Shown piece after piece: positions 16,099 to 25,000 of a stretch of DNA of 34,626 nt. Position numbers and translations under genes: made by a program. Numbering within the stretch: the first letter of the stretch is position 1; every line of letters starts with the position of its first letter. Source of the stretch: JBMOLL01 sp049325415 (lineage in GTDB: Bacteria; Bacteroidota; Bacteroidia; Bacteroidales; GCA-2748055). Where the stretch lies: NCBI GenBank assembly GCA_049325415.1, contig JBMOLL010000123.1, forward strand, positions 1 through 34,626. The letters are read 5' to 3'. The notes beneath the pieces were generated by a model. That model had not been told where the DNA came from. It saw nothing but the letters and a program-made list of their open reading frames with translations, and searched no databases.

Positions 16099-17505
16099 AT
16101 GAGTGAAAATAAGGAGCATTTTTTTGAGGATAGCGAATTCCGCGTGCTTCTCGAAAAATATGAGGCGATGAGGGACGGGGCATCCGTCACTTTTTTCGAT
16201 GTGGAGGAGTTCGAACAGATCATTGACTATTTCCTTGACGATTTCCAGTTTGAAGAAGCAAAGAAAGCAGTCAGCCTGGGTTTTCGTCAGCATCCCTCAT
16301 CGGTGGAGATTACCTATAAATCGGTGCAGGTATTCATTGAACAGGGCCAACCGCAGAAAGCACTGAAAATTCTCAATTCTCTGCCTGCCTGGGAAGAAAA
16401 AAATCCGGAAAAATATTTTCTGAAAGGAACGGCTCTTTGCCAGATCGGCAAGATCAAGGACGCAGAAAAAGAATTCGACCATGCGCTCACCCTGTCCGAT
16501 GAGGATAGCTTTGAAGCCCTCCTGAACATTGCCATTGCTTTTGAGAATACAAGGAATTATGAGCTCTCCATCAAGTATTTGCTGATTGCTATTGAACAGG
16601 AACCCGATAATCTGTCGGTTCTGTATGACCTCGGTTATTATTACGACCGGATCCATAAATACGACGAAAGCATACATTATTATAAAAGGTATCTCGATCT
16701 GGACCCCTTCTCCGAAAGTGTTTGGTATAATCTCGGAATTGTATACTATAAAACGGAAGACCTGGCAAATGCCATCGAAGCCTATGAGTATGCCATTGCC
16801 ATCAATCCCGATTATGCCTCGGCCTATTTTAACAAGGCAAACGCCTATGCCAATTCGGGCGATAACGGCAAAGCCATCGATTCCTATCTTGAGTTCATTG
16901 CTATCGAACCCGATAATATCCAGGCCTACTGTTACCTTGGTGACTGCTATGAGCAGGAGGGCTCCTTCGAGAAAGCCCTGGCGGCTTTCAGAAAGGTTAT
17001 TGAAATTGATAACAGTGATCCGGAGGGCTGGTTCGGTGCCGGGATTGTGCATTACCGCAAGGGTGAAATGCCGGATTCCATAGCCTGTATACTCAAAGCA
17101 CTTGAGTTCGACCGTTCGAATGTCGACTACTGGCTAAACCTGGGATATGTTTATGAAGAAGCCGGCAGACAGCATGAAGCGCTGAAGTGCTACAGAAAAG
17201 TAGTTCAGCTCGATCATGCCGACCGTGAAGGCTGGCTGAGCCTTACTGGGCTAATGATGAAAGAAGGTGAGTTTGAGGAAGCTCTTCCCCTGCTGAGGGA
17301 TGCATATACCCGTTTCCCCGGAGACGAGGGCTTTCTGCTCAAAATGGCCGTCTGTCATCTGAAAGCCGGTGATGCGGAACTCGCCGCCAGGCACCTGAAA
17401 CAGGCACTGGAACAGGACTCCTCTCTCCTGGCCGAATTTGAATATTACTACCCCTTGCCGGATATTGATCCGGTAATACTGAGTATTGTACAACAATTTA
17501 AATGA
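16099..17505 (+). CDS. Tetratricopeptide repeat protein
   Basis: A 468-residue protein with no signal peptide or membrane segment, built almost entirely of TPR units of 34 residues. About ten repeats are visible; examples of the conserved pattern are ESVWYNLGIVYYKTED, PDYASAYFNKANAYANSGD and NVDYWLNLGYVYEEAGR. Such proteins act as protein-binding scaffolds in the cytoplasm; the partner is unknown. The ATG at 16099 is preferred because an in-frame GTG-like extension to 16039 would run through the promoter at 16070. The stop is seven bases before the phosphosulfolactate synthase gene, so the two are probably co-transcribed. Confidence 0.93.
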   Translation: MSENKEHFFEDSEFRVLLEKYEAMRDGASVTFFDVEEFEQIIDYFLDDFQFEEAKKAVSLGFRQHPSSVEITYKSVQVFIEQGQPQKALKILNSLPAWEEKNPEKYFLKGTALCQIGKIKDAEKEFDHALTLSDEDSFEALLNIAIAFENTRNYELSIKYLLIAIEQEPDNLSVLYDLGYYYDRIHKYDESIHYYKRYLDLDPFSESVWYNLGIVYYKTEDLANAIEAYEYAIAINPDYASAYFNKANAYANSGDNGKAIDSYLEFIAIEPDNIQAYCYLGDCYEQEGSFEKALAAFRKVIEIDNSDPEGWFGAGIVHYRKGEMPDSIACILKALEFDRSNVDYWLNLGYVYEEAGRQHEALKCYRKVVQLDHADREGWLSLTGLMMKEGEFEEALPLLRDAYTRFPGDEGFLLKMAVCHLKAGDAELAARHLKQALEQDSSLLAEFEYYYPLPDIDPVILSIVQQFK

Positions 17506-17512
17506 AAATGAA

Positions 17513-18295
17513 ATGAACTTTGACCTCGCTTTTATTCCGGAAAGAGCCACGGGTGAACGCACCTACGGACTGACCATGATGATGGACAAAGGGCTGAGCC
17601 TGAAAGAGGCTGAAAATTTTGTCGAATCAAGCAGTGACTACACCGACCTGGTTAAATTCGGGTTCGGAACCGCTCTGATCACCAAACATCTGAAAGAGAA
17701 GATCAAAGTGTATAAGGAAGCCGGCCTGCATCCCTATTTCGGAGGCACACTTTTCGAGATGTTCATCGTAAGAAACCAGTTTGATGGCTATCGTCGTTTT
17801 ATCGACGAAATGGGCATTGAAACCGTAGAGGTCTCCGACGGTTCGATAAAGATGGATCATGACGAGAAACTGGGGTATATCAGGAAACTTGCCGAATCGA
17901 AAAGAGTACTCTCTGAGGTGGGCAGCAAGGTGAAAGGCGTGGACATCCCCAACAATGTTTGGGTGTCCTTTATGAAGACCGAACTTCAGAACGGAGCATG
18001 GAAAGTGATTGCCGAAGCAAGGGAAAGCGGGACCATCGGGATCTACAATTCCGACGGATCGGCCAACCGGGCACTTATCGATGATATCATGAAAGAAATC
18101 TCGGTAAACGATGTCATCTGGGAAGCACCTGTAAAATCTCAGCAGGTCATGTTTATTGAACTGGTTGGAGCAAATGTCAACCTGGGAAATATTGCCCCGA
18201 ATGAAGTAGTGGCACTGGAAGCACTCAGGTGCGGCATGAGAGGGGATACTTTCTTTTCCTTCCTCCCCGAGAAATATCTGACCAGAAAACTATAA
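17513..18295 (+). CDS. comA: Phosphosulfolactate synthase homolog (ComA/YitD family)
   Basis: A 260-residue TIM-barrel enzyme. ComA joins sulfite to phosphoenolpyruvate to give phosphosulfolactate, the first step of coenzyme M synthesis in methanogens; Bacillus has the homolog YitD. Family segments are clear: GLTMMMDKGLSL, DYTDLVKFGFGTALIT, HPYFGGTLFE, VEVSDGSI, RVLSEVGSK, EARESGTIGIY and GANVNLGNIAPNEVVALEALR. Length fits the family. The ATG at 17513 is preferred over a TTG at 17486 that overlaps the preceding stop. No ComB, ComC or sulfopyruvate decarboxylase gene is in the window, so the product's fate is unclear; a sulfonate or sulfonolipid precursor is one possibility. Confidence 0.88.
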   Translation: MNFDLAFIPERATGERTYGLTMMMDKGLSLKEAENFVESSSDYTDLVKFGFGTALITKHLKEKIKVYKEAGLHPYFGGTLFEMFIVRNQFDGYRRFIDEMGIETVEVSDGSIKMDHDEKLGYIRKLAESKRVLSEVGSKVKGVDIPNNVWVSFMKTELQNGAWKVIAEARESGTIGIYNSDGSANRALIDDIMKEISVNDVIWEAPVKSQQVMFIELVGANVNLGNIAPNEVVALEALRCGMRGDTFFSFLPEKYLTRKL

Positions 18296-18310
18296 AACCA
18301 TTATAACAAG

Positions 18311-19243
18311 GTGAGCAGAAAAGGTAAGGATTATCTCATGCTATGTGCCAAAGGCATAGGCATGGGAGCCGCTGATGTCATCCCGGGGGTGTCCGGAGGA
18401 ACCATTGCTTTTATTACCGGCATCTATGAAGAACTGATCGATTCCATCAAATCGATCAACCTGGAAGCTGTAAAATTGCTTCTGTCCGGAAAAATTAAAG
18501 ACTTCTGGAAACATATTAACGGTTCCTTTCTGCTTTCTGTTTTCGGGGGAATATTTATCTCGGTTGCATCACTCGCCAAACTGATCGACTACCTGCTCCG
18601 CGAACAACCGGTGCTGATCTGGGCTTTCTTTTTCGGACTGATCATTTCATCGTCACTGATCGTTGCCCGTAAAATTACCCGCTGGGATCTGAACATCCTG
18701 ATAGCTTTTGTTATCGGAACAGCAGCGGCGTTCTACATCACCAGCGTATCTCCCACGCAAACCACAGAAGCTGCCTGGTTTATTTTTCTGGCAGGTGCGA
18801 TTGCTATTTGTGCCATGATCCTGCCGGGGATATCCGGTTCTTTCATCCTCCTGCTTCTCGGCAAATACCAGTTTGCACTCAACGCGGTGAACGAAATCCG
18901 GATCGTTCCCTTGCTGTTGCTGGGCAGCGGTGCGGTAATCGGATTGATCAGCTTTTCCAACCTCCTTTCCTGGCTGCTCCGGAAATACCACAACATCACA
19001 ATTGGCGTTCTGGCCGGCTTTATGATCGGATCACTGAATAAGATCTGGCCCTGGAAGGAAGTGCTGGAAACCGTTGTTATCAAGGATGAAGTAAAACCTC
19101 TCGTTGAAAAAAATATCCTTCCATCCCTGAGTAATCCCGAACACCACTTCTGGATGGCAGCCGGACTCTGCCTGCTGGGCATCGCACTGGTTATATTCCT
19201 TGAACTGGGTCTGGGCAGGAAAAAGGAAAAACAACCCGCATAA
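18311..19243 (+). CDS. popT: DUF368 membrane protein, probable polyprenyl-phosphate translocase PopT
   Basis: A 310-residue membrane protein with about eight to nine hydrophobic segments. The DUF368 hallmark GMGAADVIPGVSGGTIAFIT occurs at residues 17-36 and a second, related half-motif AMILPGISGSFILLLLGKY lies in the middle, giving two inverted-looking halves. Members were reported as undecaprenyl-phosphate translocases (PopT) that return the C55 carrier across the inner membrane for peptidoglycan and polysaccharide synthesis; this assignment is from family knowledge. The start is GTG 18311, 15 bases after the comA stop; the next ATG (18338) would remove nine residues. Confidence 0.88.
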   Translation: MSRKGKDYLMLCAKGIGMGAADVIPGVSGGTIAFITGIYEELIDSIKSINLEAVKLLLSGKIKDFWKHINGSFLLSVFGGIFISVASLAKLIDYLLREQPVLIWAFFFGLIISSSLIVARKITRWDLNILIAFVIGTAAAFYITSVSPTQTTEAAWFIFLAGAIAICAMILPGISGSFILLLLGKYQFALNAVNEIRIVPLLLLGSGAVIGLISFSNLLSWLLRKYHNITIGVLAGFMIGSLNKIWPWKEVLETVVIKDEVKPLVEKNILPSLSNPEHHFWMAAGLCLLGIALVIFLELGLGRKKEKQPA

Positions 19244-19271
19244 ACAGCCAGGCCAAGCAGTTATACTGCCG

Positions 19272-20012
19272 ATGAAAAAATATGGACTCATAGGTTATCC
19301 GCTGACTCATTCATTTTCAGAAAAGTTTTTCGCCGACAAGTTCAGCAGGGAAAAACTAAGCGAAGTCAGTTATACCAACTTTCCTGTCAGCGACATCAGC
19401 ATGCTTCCATCCCTGATCAGCGATCCGGAACTGGAAGGCTTTAATGTCACCATCCCCTATAAGGAAAAAATCCTTCCCTTTCTCGATGGTATTGATCCGG
19501 TTGCCCGCGAAATAGGCGCTGTAAATACTGTCAGGGTGACAAGGGATAACAAGAGGCCTCTTCTGGTGGGTTATAATACGGATGCAATAGCATTTGCCAT
19601 CACACTTCATGCCTTTCTGCCGGTTTTGCCTCCTTCAGCCCTCGTTCTGGGAACGGGAGGAGCATCAAAAGCCGTCGTCTACAGCCTGCAAAAATCGGGG
19701 ATTCGTGTCAAACTGGTCAGCCGCACGCCAGAAGCCGGAAGATATACCTATAATGACCTGAACGGGGAAGTGATGGGGGAGAACCTGCTGATCGTCAACA
19801 CCACTCCGCTGGGGACCTACCCGGATACGGAATCCCGTCCCCCGATACCCTACCACTTGCTGACCGAACGGCATTGCCTCTACGACCTGGTATACAATCC
19901 CCCGGAAACAGGTTTCATGCTTTCCGGAAAGGAATACGGCGCGCGAACACTGAACGGATACGGCATGCTTGTGGCACAGGCCGAAGCCGCATGGAAAATC
20001 TGGAATACCTGA
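19272..20012 (+). CDS. aroE: Shikimate dehydrogenase
   Basis: A 246-residue NADP-dependent enzyme reducing 3-dehydroshikimate to shikimate in aromatic amino acid synthesis. The substrate-binding GYPLTHSFS motif (8-16), FNVTIPYKEK with catalytic Lys64, and the paired Asp104 in GYNTDAIAF are present. The glycine-rich VLGTGGASKA (125-134) binds the cofactor, and NTTPLGTYPD follows. It is shorter than the E. coli enzyme (272) but normal for Bacteroidota. The ATG at 19272 fits the family start; an in-frame extension to 19200 overlaps popT. Confidence 0.95.
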   Translation: MKKYGLIGYPLTHSFSEKFFADKFSREKLSEVSYTNFPVSDISMLPSLISDPELEGFNVTIPYKEKILPFLDGIDPVAREIGAVNTVRVTRDNKRPLLVGYNTDAIAFAITLHAFLPVLPPSALVLGTGGASKAVVYSLQKSGIRVKLVSRTPEAGRYTYNDLNGEVMGENLLIVNTTPLGTYPDTESRPPIPYHLLTERHCLYDLVYNPPETGFMLSGKEYGARTLNGYGMLVAQAEAAWKIWNT

Positions 20013-20021
20013 ACCTGAATA

Positions 20022-20765
20022 ATGAAAGATACGCGAATCCAGCAATTTAAGATCAATTCCTACGAGGTGGAGCAAAGTACCGCTGCAAGGCTGACATCCA
20101 TTGCAAATTACCTCCAGGAAATTGCCTATAATCATGCCAACGAACTGGGCGTCGGCTATCATCAACTGCTCAGCCGGAAAATGGTCTGGGTACTGGCCCG
20201 GCTTCAGATCGAAATGTACCGCTACCCGATCTGGGATGAGGTGATCAGCGTCGAAACCTGGCCACGACCCTTTGAACGCTTACTCGCCAACAGGGATTTC
20301 CGCATCAGCGATAGTATGGGGGAACTGATCGGCCGGGCAACCACACGCTGGCTCGTGCTTGACAGTGAAAAACACAGGCCGGTTAGGCCTTTCGATGATC
20401 TGTTTGCCTTTCCCCTGCGGACGGACTGTTCCTTTGAAACAACACCGGAAACACTTGATCCCCCCGGGGAACGGGCGCTTTCCTATTCAAGGCAGGTGCA
20501 TTATTCAGATCTCGATGTAGTGGGCCATGTAAATAATGTCAAGTACATTGAATGGTCACTCGATGCACTCGACCCTGAACTTCTGACCGATAAAGAAGTA
20601 AAAAGCATGACCATCAGTTATCTGCAGGAAGCCCGGAAAGAAGACGTCGTCAGTATTTACACCTCCCCCGTTAAAAACAACAGGATCTGGGTTACGGCTG
20701 TCAGAGAGGCCGACGGGAAAGAGGTCATCAGGGCAGAATTCCTTCTGGGTAACGGATCTCTCTGA
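20022..20765 (+). CDS. Acyl-ACP thioesterase (FatA/FatB-like)
   Basis: A 247-residue double hot-dog protein that hydrolyses acyl-ACP to free fatty acid. The first domain has WVLARLQIEMYRYP and the ETWPRPFERLLANRDF segment. The second holds the conserved catalytic region YSDLDVVGHVNNVKYIEW with Asp163, His169 and Asn171, as in plant and bacterial FAT enzymes. It follows aroE by nine bases and is the last gene of the plus-strand run. Its final 38 bases overlap the truA 3' end on the opposite strand. Confidence 0.92.
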   Translation: MKDTRIQQFKINSYEVEQSTAARLTSIANYLQEIAYNHANELGVGYHQLLSRKMVWVLARLQIEMYRYPIWDEVISVETWPRPFERLLANRDFRISDSMGELIGRATTRWLVLDSEKHRPVRPFDDLFAFPLRTDCSFETTPETLDPPGERALSYSRQVHYSDLDVVGHVNNVKYIEWSLDALDPELLTDKEVKSMTISYLQEARKEDVVSIYTSPVKNNRIWVTAVREADGKEVIRAEFLLGNGSL

Positions 20766-21477
20766 GGAATAAAGCCTGTGCCGGAGCCGACATTCCGGCC
20801 GCGGAGCGGTTGCGTGCTTCAATGACCCCGACGAATTCCTCATGTCCCATCCGGCCTGCACCCACATCTAGCAGGGTACCGGTTATGGCCCGCACCATGT
20901 CACGAAGGAACCTGTCGGCTGAAATCTCAAAACGGAAGCCATCCTCACATTCTATCCATTCACAATGAATAATCCGGCAGATATTGGTCCGGTTATCAGA
21001 ATGAAGCTTGCTGAAACTTGTAAAATCCGTGGTGTTTCGAACAACTTCACAACATTTCCGTATGGCAGCCAGATCGGTTTTGCCATAATGGTAATGCACA
21101 TATCCCCGGTTAAACAAGGGCTTTCTGTCCGAAATAAGGTAATGATAGGTCCGGCTCAGGGCTGAGAACCTTGCATGGGCCGAATCAGGGACCGGGAAGA
21201 TCCTTCTGATCACAATATCGGGTGGGAGAAAGCGATTCAGTCTGAAAGTGAGATCTTCCGTATCCGCAATATGCGATCCCACTGTATCAAAATGGGCATA
21301 ATAGTCGGAGGCATGCACTCCCGTATCAGTTCTTCCTGCACCGGTTATAGGCGTATCTTGCTGAATAAGTGTGCTTAACGCATGTTGAAGCGTGCCCTGA
21401 ACAGTAGGGGCATTGGGCTGAATCTGCCAGCCATGGTAACGGGTACCGTCATAAGCCAGGTGAATGAAATACCTCAC
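20728..21477 (-). CDS. truA: tRNA pseudouridine synthase A
   Basis: A 249-residue enzyme that makes pseudouridine at positions 38-40 of the tRNA anticodon arm. The catalytic Asp51 lies in GAGRTDTGVHA, and the family segments YDGTRYHGWQIQP, RTYHYLI and FLRDMVRAITGTLLDVGAG are all visible. Length matches the family. It is convergent with and overlaps the thioesterase gene; the region between its start and the bat operon holds only the operon's promoter. Confidence 0.96.
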   Translation of the reverse strand: MRYFIHLAYDGTRYHGWQIQPNAPTVQGTLQHALSTLIQQDTPITGAGRTDTGVHASDYYAHFDTVGSHIADTEDLTFRLNRFLPPDIVIRRIFPVPDSAHARFSALSRTYHYLISDRKPLFNRGYVHYHYGKTDLAAIRKCCEVVRNTTDFTSFSKLHSDNRTNICRIIHCEWIECEDGFRFEISADRFLRDMVRAITGTLLDVGAGRMGHEEFVGVIEARNRSAAGMSAPAQALFLREIRYPEGILP

Positions 21478-21601
21478 ACGAGTCTGGTGTTTGATCCTGA
21501 AAGCAAAGATAGTGCTATATATAAGTCAGCCAAATCGCTGCAGCCCTTACTGATTAACATTTTTTAACTGCATCCCTTGGTTAAATGGAGTAGATAGTGG
21601 C

Positions 21602-21609
21602 TATTTTTG
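21602..21609 (+). promoter_or_regulatory. Promoter -7 element for the moxR-bat operon
   Basis: TATTTTTG matches TAnnTTTG, with a TTG at 21577-21579 that may be the -33 element, although the 22-base gap is long. It rules out the TTG at 21607 as a start codon and gives a leader of about 40 bases to the ATG at 21658. Confidence 0.6.
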
Positions 21610-21657
21610 AATCCCGAATCACACACGCAAAAATGGTCTAACCTAATAATATGCTTT

Positions 21658-22653
21658 ATGAATGATACAGTGAATATTAAGGAGCTGAATGAGAAGATAA
21701 AACAGGAAAGCGCCTTCGTTGACCTCATTACACTGGAGATGCAAAAAGTGATTGTCGGTCAGAAAGCTCTTGTTGAGCGATTGCTGATTGGCCTGCTCTC
21801 CGATGGACACATCCTGCTGGAAGGTGTTCCCGGTCTTGCTAAAACGCTTGCAATCAGTACCTTGTCCAAAATCATCGATGCCCGTTTCTCCCGCATCCAG
21901 TTTACACCTGATCTTTTGCCGGCCGACCTGATCGGTACGATGATTTACAGTCAGAAAAAAGAAGAATTTATTGTGAAAAAAGGGCCGGTTTTTGCTAACT
22001 TTATTCTCGCTGATGAAATAAACCGGTCACCTGCAAAAGTGCAGAGTGCCCTGCTGGAAGCAATGCAGGAGAAACAGGTCACTATAGGGGAGGAAACCTT
22101 TCAGCTGGGGAAACCCTTCATGGTCATGGCCACGCAGAACCCGATCGAACAGGAAGGAACCTACCCGCTTCCGGAGGCACAGGTCGACAGATTCATGCTG
22201 AAAGTGGTGGTTAGCTATCCATCCAGGGAAGAGGAAAAAATGATTATCCGTGAAAACCTGGGCAGCGTATTCCCCGAACCTTCGACCATTCTAAAACCGG
22301 AGGATATTATGAAGGCCAGGGAACTCGTGAGGGAGGTTTATATGGATGAGAAGATTGAGAACTACATCCTGGATATCGTTTTTGCCACGAGGAATCCGTC
22401 TAAGGCAGGTTTGGCACAGTTTGTGCCAATGATTCAGTACGGAGCTTCGCCCAGGGCAAGCATTAACCTCGCAAAAGCGGCCAAGGCCTATGCCTTTATC
22501 AGGAGAAGGGGTTATGTGGTACCGGAAGACATCAGGGCTGTTTGTTATGACGTTCTCCGGCACCGTATCGGACTGACCTATGAAGCTGAAGCTGAAAACT
22601 TAAGTGTTGAAAATATAATATCGGAGATTTTAAACACCGTTGAAGTACCCTGA
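21658..22653 (+). CDS. moxR: MoxR-family AAA+ ATPase of the bat operon
   Basis: A 331-residue AAA+ ATPase. Walker A is GVPGLAKT (56-63), Walker B is ILADEINR, and the MoxR pattern SPAKVQSALLEAMQEKQVT follows. Sensor 1 lies in MATQNPIEQEGTYPLPEAQ, and a C-terminal lid domain with GASPRASINLAKAAKA carries sensor 2. MoxR ATPases act as chaperones for von Willebrand A partners, several of which are encoded downstream. It opens a nine-gene operon, and the next start is seven bases after its stop. Confidence 0.95.
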   Translation: MNDTVNIKELNEKIKQESAFVDLITLEMQKVIVGQKALVERLLIGLLSDGHILLEGVPGLAKTLAISTLSKIIDARFSRIQFTPDLLPADLIGTMIYSQKKEEFIVKKGPVFANFILADEINRSPAKVQSALLEAMQEKQVTIGEETFQLGKPFMVMATQNPIEQEGTYPLPEAQVDRFMLKVVVSYPSREEEKMIIRENLGSVFPEPSTILKPEDIMKARELVREVYMDEKIENYILDIVFATRNPSKAGLAQFVPMIQYGASPRASINLAKAAKAYAFIRRRGYVVPEDIRAVCYDVLRHRIGLTYEAEAENLSVENIISEILNTVEVP

Positions 22654-22659
22654 TCGAAA

Positions 22660-23067
22660 ATGAAAACGAGAATTTTCATACTGCTGATGATCCTGATGAC
22701 CGGAATGCAATTAAATGCACAGAAGGTGATCGGACTGTCAAAAGATGAGGTACAGGCACTGGTGAAATCTTCAGTAAAAGAATTTAAACTGGATAAATCG
22801 ATTACACAGCAGGCGTTTAATTACCTGAAATATGTAAACGACAGCCAGACCAAAACATGGATCATCTTCTTCTCAGAAGATGATATCTGTACCCATACAA
22901 AAACAGTTTGCGATTATTCAGAGTATGATTTTGTTCTCGACGATCTGAAAAAATCATGCAGGAATGTTGCGGATAAAACCTGGGAGTATAAAGAGGATGG
23001 TAAAACCTTTGTCATTACCCTGGAAGAATCCGACTGGTATTTCACCCTGCGTGAGAAATTAAAGTAA
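22660..23067 (+). CDS. Small secreted protein of unknown function within the bat operon
   Basis: A 135-residue protein with a clear cleavable signal (MKTRIFILLMILMTGMQLNA, then Gln). The 115-residue mature chain is charged, with two cysteines close together (DICTHTKTVC) and a third in SCRNVADK, and a mixed helix-strand pattern ending in a lysine-rich tail. I do not recognise a family. It lies between moxR (six-base gap) and the DUF58 gene, where the typical bat operon has nothing, so it may be a lineage-specific periplasmic partner. Confidence 0.82.
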   Translation: MKTRIFILLMILMTGMQLNAQKVIGLSKDEVQALVKSSVKEFKLDKSITQQAFNYLKYVNDSQTKTWIIFFSEDDICTHTKTVCDYSEYDFVLDDLKKSCRNVADKTWEYKEDGKTFVITLEESDWYFTLREKLK

Positions 23068-23087
23068 GCAGAACAAAATATATCGCA

Positions 23088-23951
23088 GTGGAAACGAAAG
23101 ATCTTCTAAAAAAGGTCCGGAAAATTGAGATTAAATCCCGCGGACTGACGCATCAGATCTTTGCCGGTGAGTATCACAGCGCTTTCAAGGGAAAGGGAAT
23201 GACCTTTTCGGAAGTGCGGGAATACCGTTATGGCGACGATATCCGGTCAATCGACTGGAATGTTACGGCGCGCTTCAATCATCCCTATATTAAAGTCTTC
23301 GAGGAAGAAAGGGAACTGACGGTGATGCTCTTGATTGACCTGAGCGGCTCCGGTGATTTCGGAACCCGGCAGCAGTTAAAAAGGGAACTCATTACTGAAA
23401 TTGCTGCCGTAATATCCTTTTCAGCCATTGAAAACAATGATAAGATCGGGGTTATATTTTTCAGCGATAAAGTGGAGAAGTTTATCCCCCCGCAAAAGGG
23501 AAGGAAACATATTCTTCGGATTATCAGTGAGCTGATTGAATTCCAGCCGCAAAGCAAAGGCACGAATATTTCGGAGAGCCTGCGTTTTCTTACCAATGCG
23601 CTGAAAAAAAGATGCACGGCCTTTGTGATCTCCGATTTCCGCGACGTGGGTTATGCCAGGTCCCTGCAGATAGCCGGGAACAAGCACGATGTGGTGGCAT
23701 TGCATGTCTATGACCGCAGGGAAGCCGAATTGCCCGCCGTCGGTCTGATCAGGGTCCGTAACAGTGAAACCGGTGAGGAACGCTGGGTGGATACCGGCAG
23801 CCGCGAGCTCAGGGATCACTACCAGGTTAAATGGAACAGTCACCTGGAAGTAATGAACGAGATTTTTAAGCGGGCCGGTGTCGACAGTGTTTCTCTTGCT
23901 ACAGGGGAGGATTACGTCAAACCACTTCGCCTGCTTTTTAAGAAACGATAA
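23088..23951 (+). CDS. DUF58 protein with von Willebrand A-like fold
   Basis: A 287-residue cytoplasmic protein starting at GTG 23088. The DUF58 signature GDDIRSIDWNVTARF is at residues 49-63, and a MIDAS-type DLSGS (Asp84, Ser86, Ser88) follows, so metal-dependent binding to a partner is possible. The first part (EYHSAFKGKGMTFSEVREY) is typical of the family. These proteins regularly occur beside MoxR ATPases and may be their clients. The stop overlaps the next ATG by one base (TAATG). Confidence 0.93.
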   Translation: METKDLLKKVRKIEIKSRGLTHQIFAGEYHSAFKGKGMTFSEVREYRYGDDIRSIDWNVTARFNHPYIKVFEEERELTVMLLIDLSGSGDFGTRQQLKRELITEIAAVISFSAIENNDKIGVIFFSDKVEKFIPPQKGRKHILRIISELIEFQPQSKGTNISESLRFLTNALKKRCTAFVISDFRDVGYARSLQIAGNKHDVVALHVYDRREAELPAVGLIRVRNSETGEERWVDTGSRELRDHYQVKWNSHLEVMNEIFKRAGVDSVSLATGEDYVKPLRLLFKKR

Positions 23952-25000
23952 TGTCCGATAAACTGGTTAATGATAAAAGCTGTTTTCTGATGCTTAGCAA
24001 ACAATTGAAAATATACCTGCTGCTTTTAATCCTGGCGGTCACAGGAAGCAAGACATTCGCGCAGCTGATTACCGTCAAGGCTTCACTTGAAAAGGACACC
24101 ATCATGATCGGTGAGCAGATCGGACTGAAATTCACCGTTGAGAAAGAAGCCGGGCTGAATGTCCGTTTCCCGGATTTTGCTGATACCCTCACGTCCGACC
24201 TGGAGATTCTTGATAGCTCGGAAATTGATACCACTTTTGAAGATAAAGGGGAACGAATGGAAAAACTGCTGAAGATCACCGGTTTCACCGAAGGCATTGT
24301 ACAGATCCCTTCTCAGTTCTTCCCTTTCTCAGGGAACGGGATCTCGGATACGGTACATACCTCACCGCTCTTCCTGGTAGTTCTCTCTCCTGCGGTAGAT
24401 ACCACTCAGGCCATACGTCCGATCAAGCCTCCGGTCAACACCCCGGTAAACTTCGCAGAAATTTATCCATGGTTGCTCCGTGGCTTTCTGGGGCTGCTGG
24501 GGCTATCACTCATTATTGCCATCATCTGGATGCTGCTGCACCGGGAAAAACTGAATGCCATTTTCAACCATGTAAAAGAAGAACCGGCTCATGTGGTCGC
24601 TTTCAGGGAACTGGATCGGCTGAAAGAGGAAAAGCTTCCCGAGCAGGGACGGGTGAAAGAATTTTACTCCCGGCTTACCGAGATTATCCGGCGCTACATT
24701 GAGAAACAATATGGCATCCCGGCCATGGAAACCACAACAGGTGAGATCCTCGGCCTGTTTAAGTCAAGTAACCCTGATGATCCGATGCTCGACGAGATGC
24801 TGGAGAACCTCCTTCAGCTTGGCGACCTGGTTAAATTTGCAAAACAGGATCCCCTGCCTGTTGAAAATCAGACCAACCTGAATAATGCCTATTTCTTCAT
24901 CCAGAAAACCTATCCCTATTTTATAACTCCGGGAACCGGGGAGAAGAAGGAGGAAAAGAATGATGTTGAACCTGATGAAACTTTTGTAGGGAATGAATAA
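23951..25000 (+). CDS. Membrane-anchored BatD-like protein of the bat operon
   Basis: A 349-residue protein with an N-terminal hydrophobic segment (about 20-38, with a possible cleavage after TFAQ), an extracytoplasmic Ig-like beta region (40-150), and a single membrane helix (about 174-196). A cytoplasmic helical domain (205-320) follows, containing RVKEFYSRLTEIIRRYIEKQYGIP, a pattern like the C-terminal region of BatD. The C-terminal tail is highly acidic and lysine-rich. It overlaps both neighbours (ATG within the DUF58 stop; stop eight bases into batA). It resembles a short BatD paralogue and probably belongs to the same complex; I cannot name the family securely. Confidence 0.85.
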   Translation: MSDKLVNDKSCFLMLSKQLKIYLLLLILAVTGSKTFAQLITVKASLEKDTIMIGEQIGLKFTVEKEAGLNVRFPDFADTLTSDLEILDSSEIDTTFEDKGERMEKLLKITGFTEGIVQIPSQFFPFSGNGISDTVHTSPLFLVVLSPAVDTTQAIRPIKPPVNTPVNFAEIYPWLLRGFLGLLGLSLIIAIIWMLLHREKLNAIFNHVKEEPAHVVAFRELDRLKEEKLPEQGRVKEFYSRLTEIIRRYIEKQYGIPAMETTTGEILGLFKSSNPDDPMLDEMLENLLQLGDLVKFAKQDPLPVENQTNLNNAYFFIQKTYPYFITPGTGEKKEEKNDVEPDETFVGNE

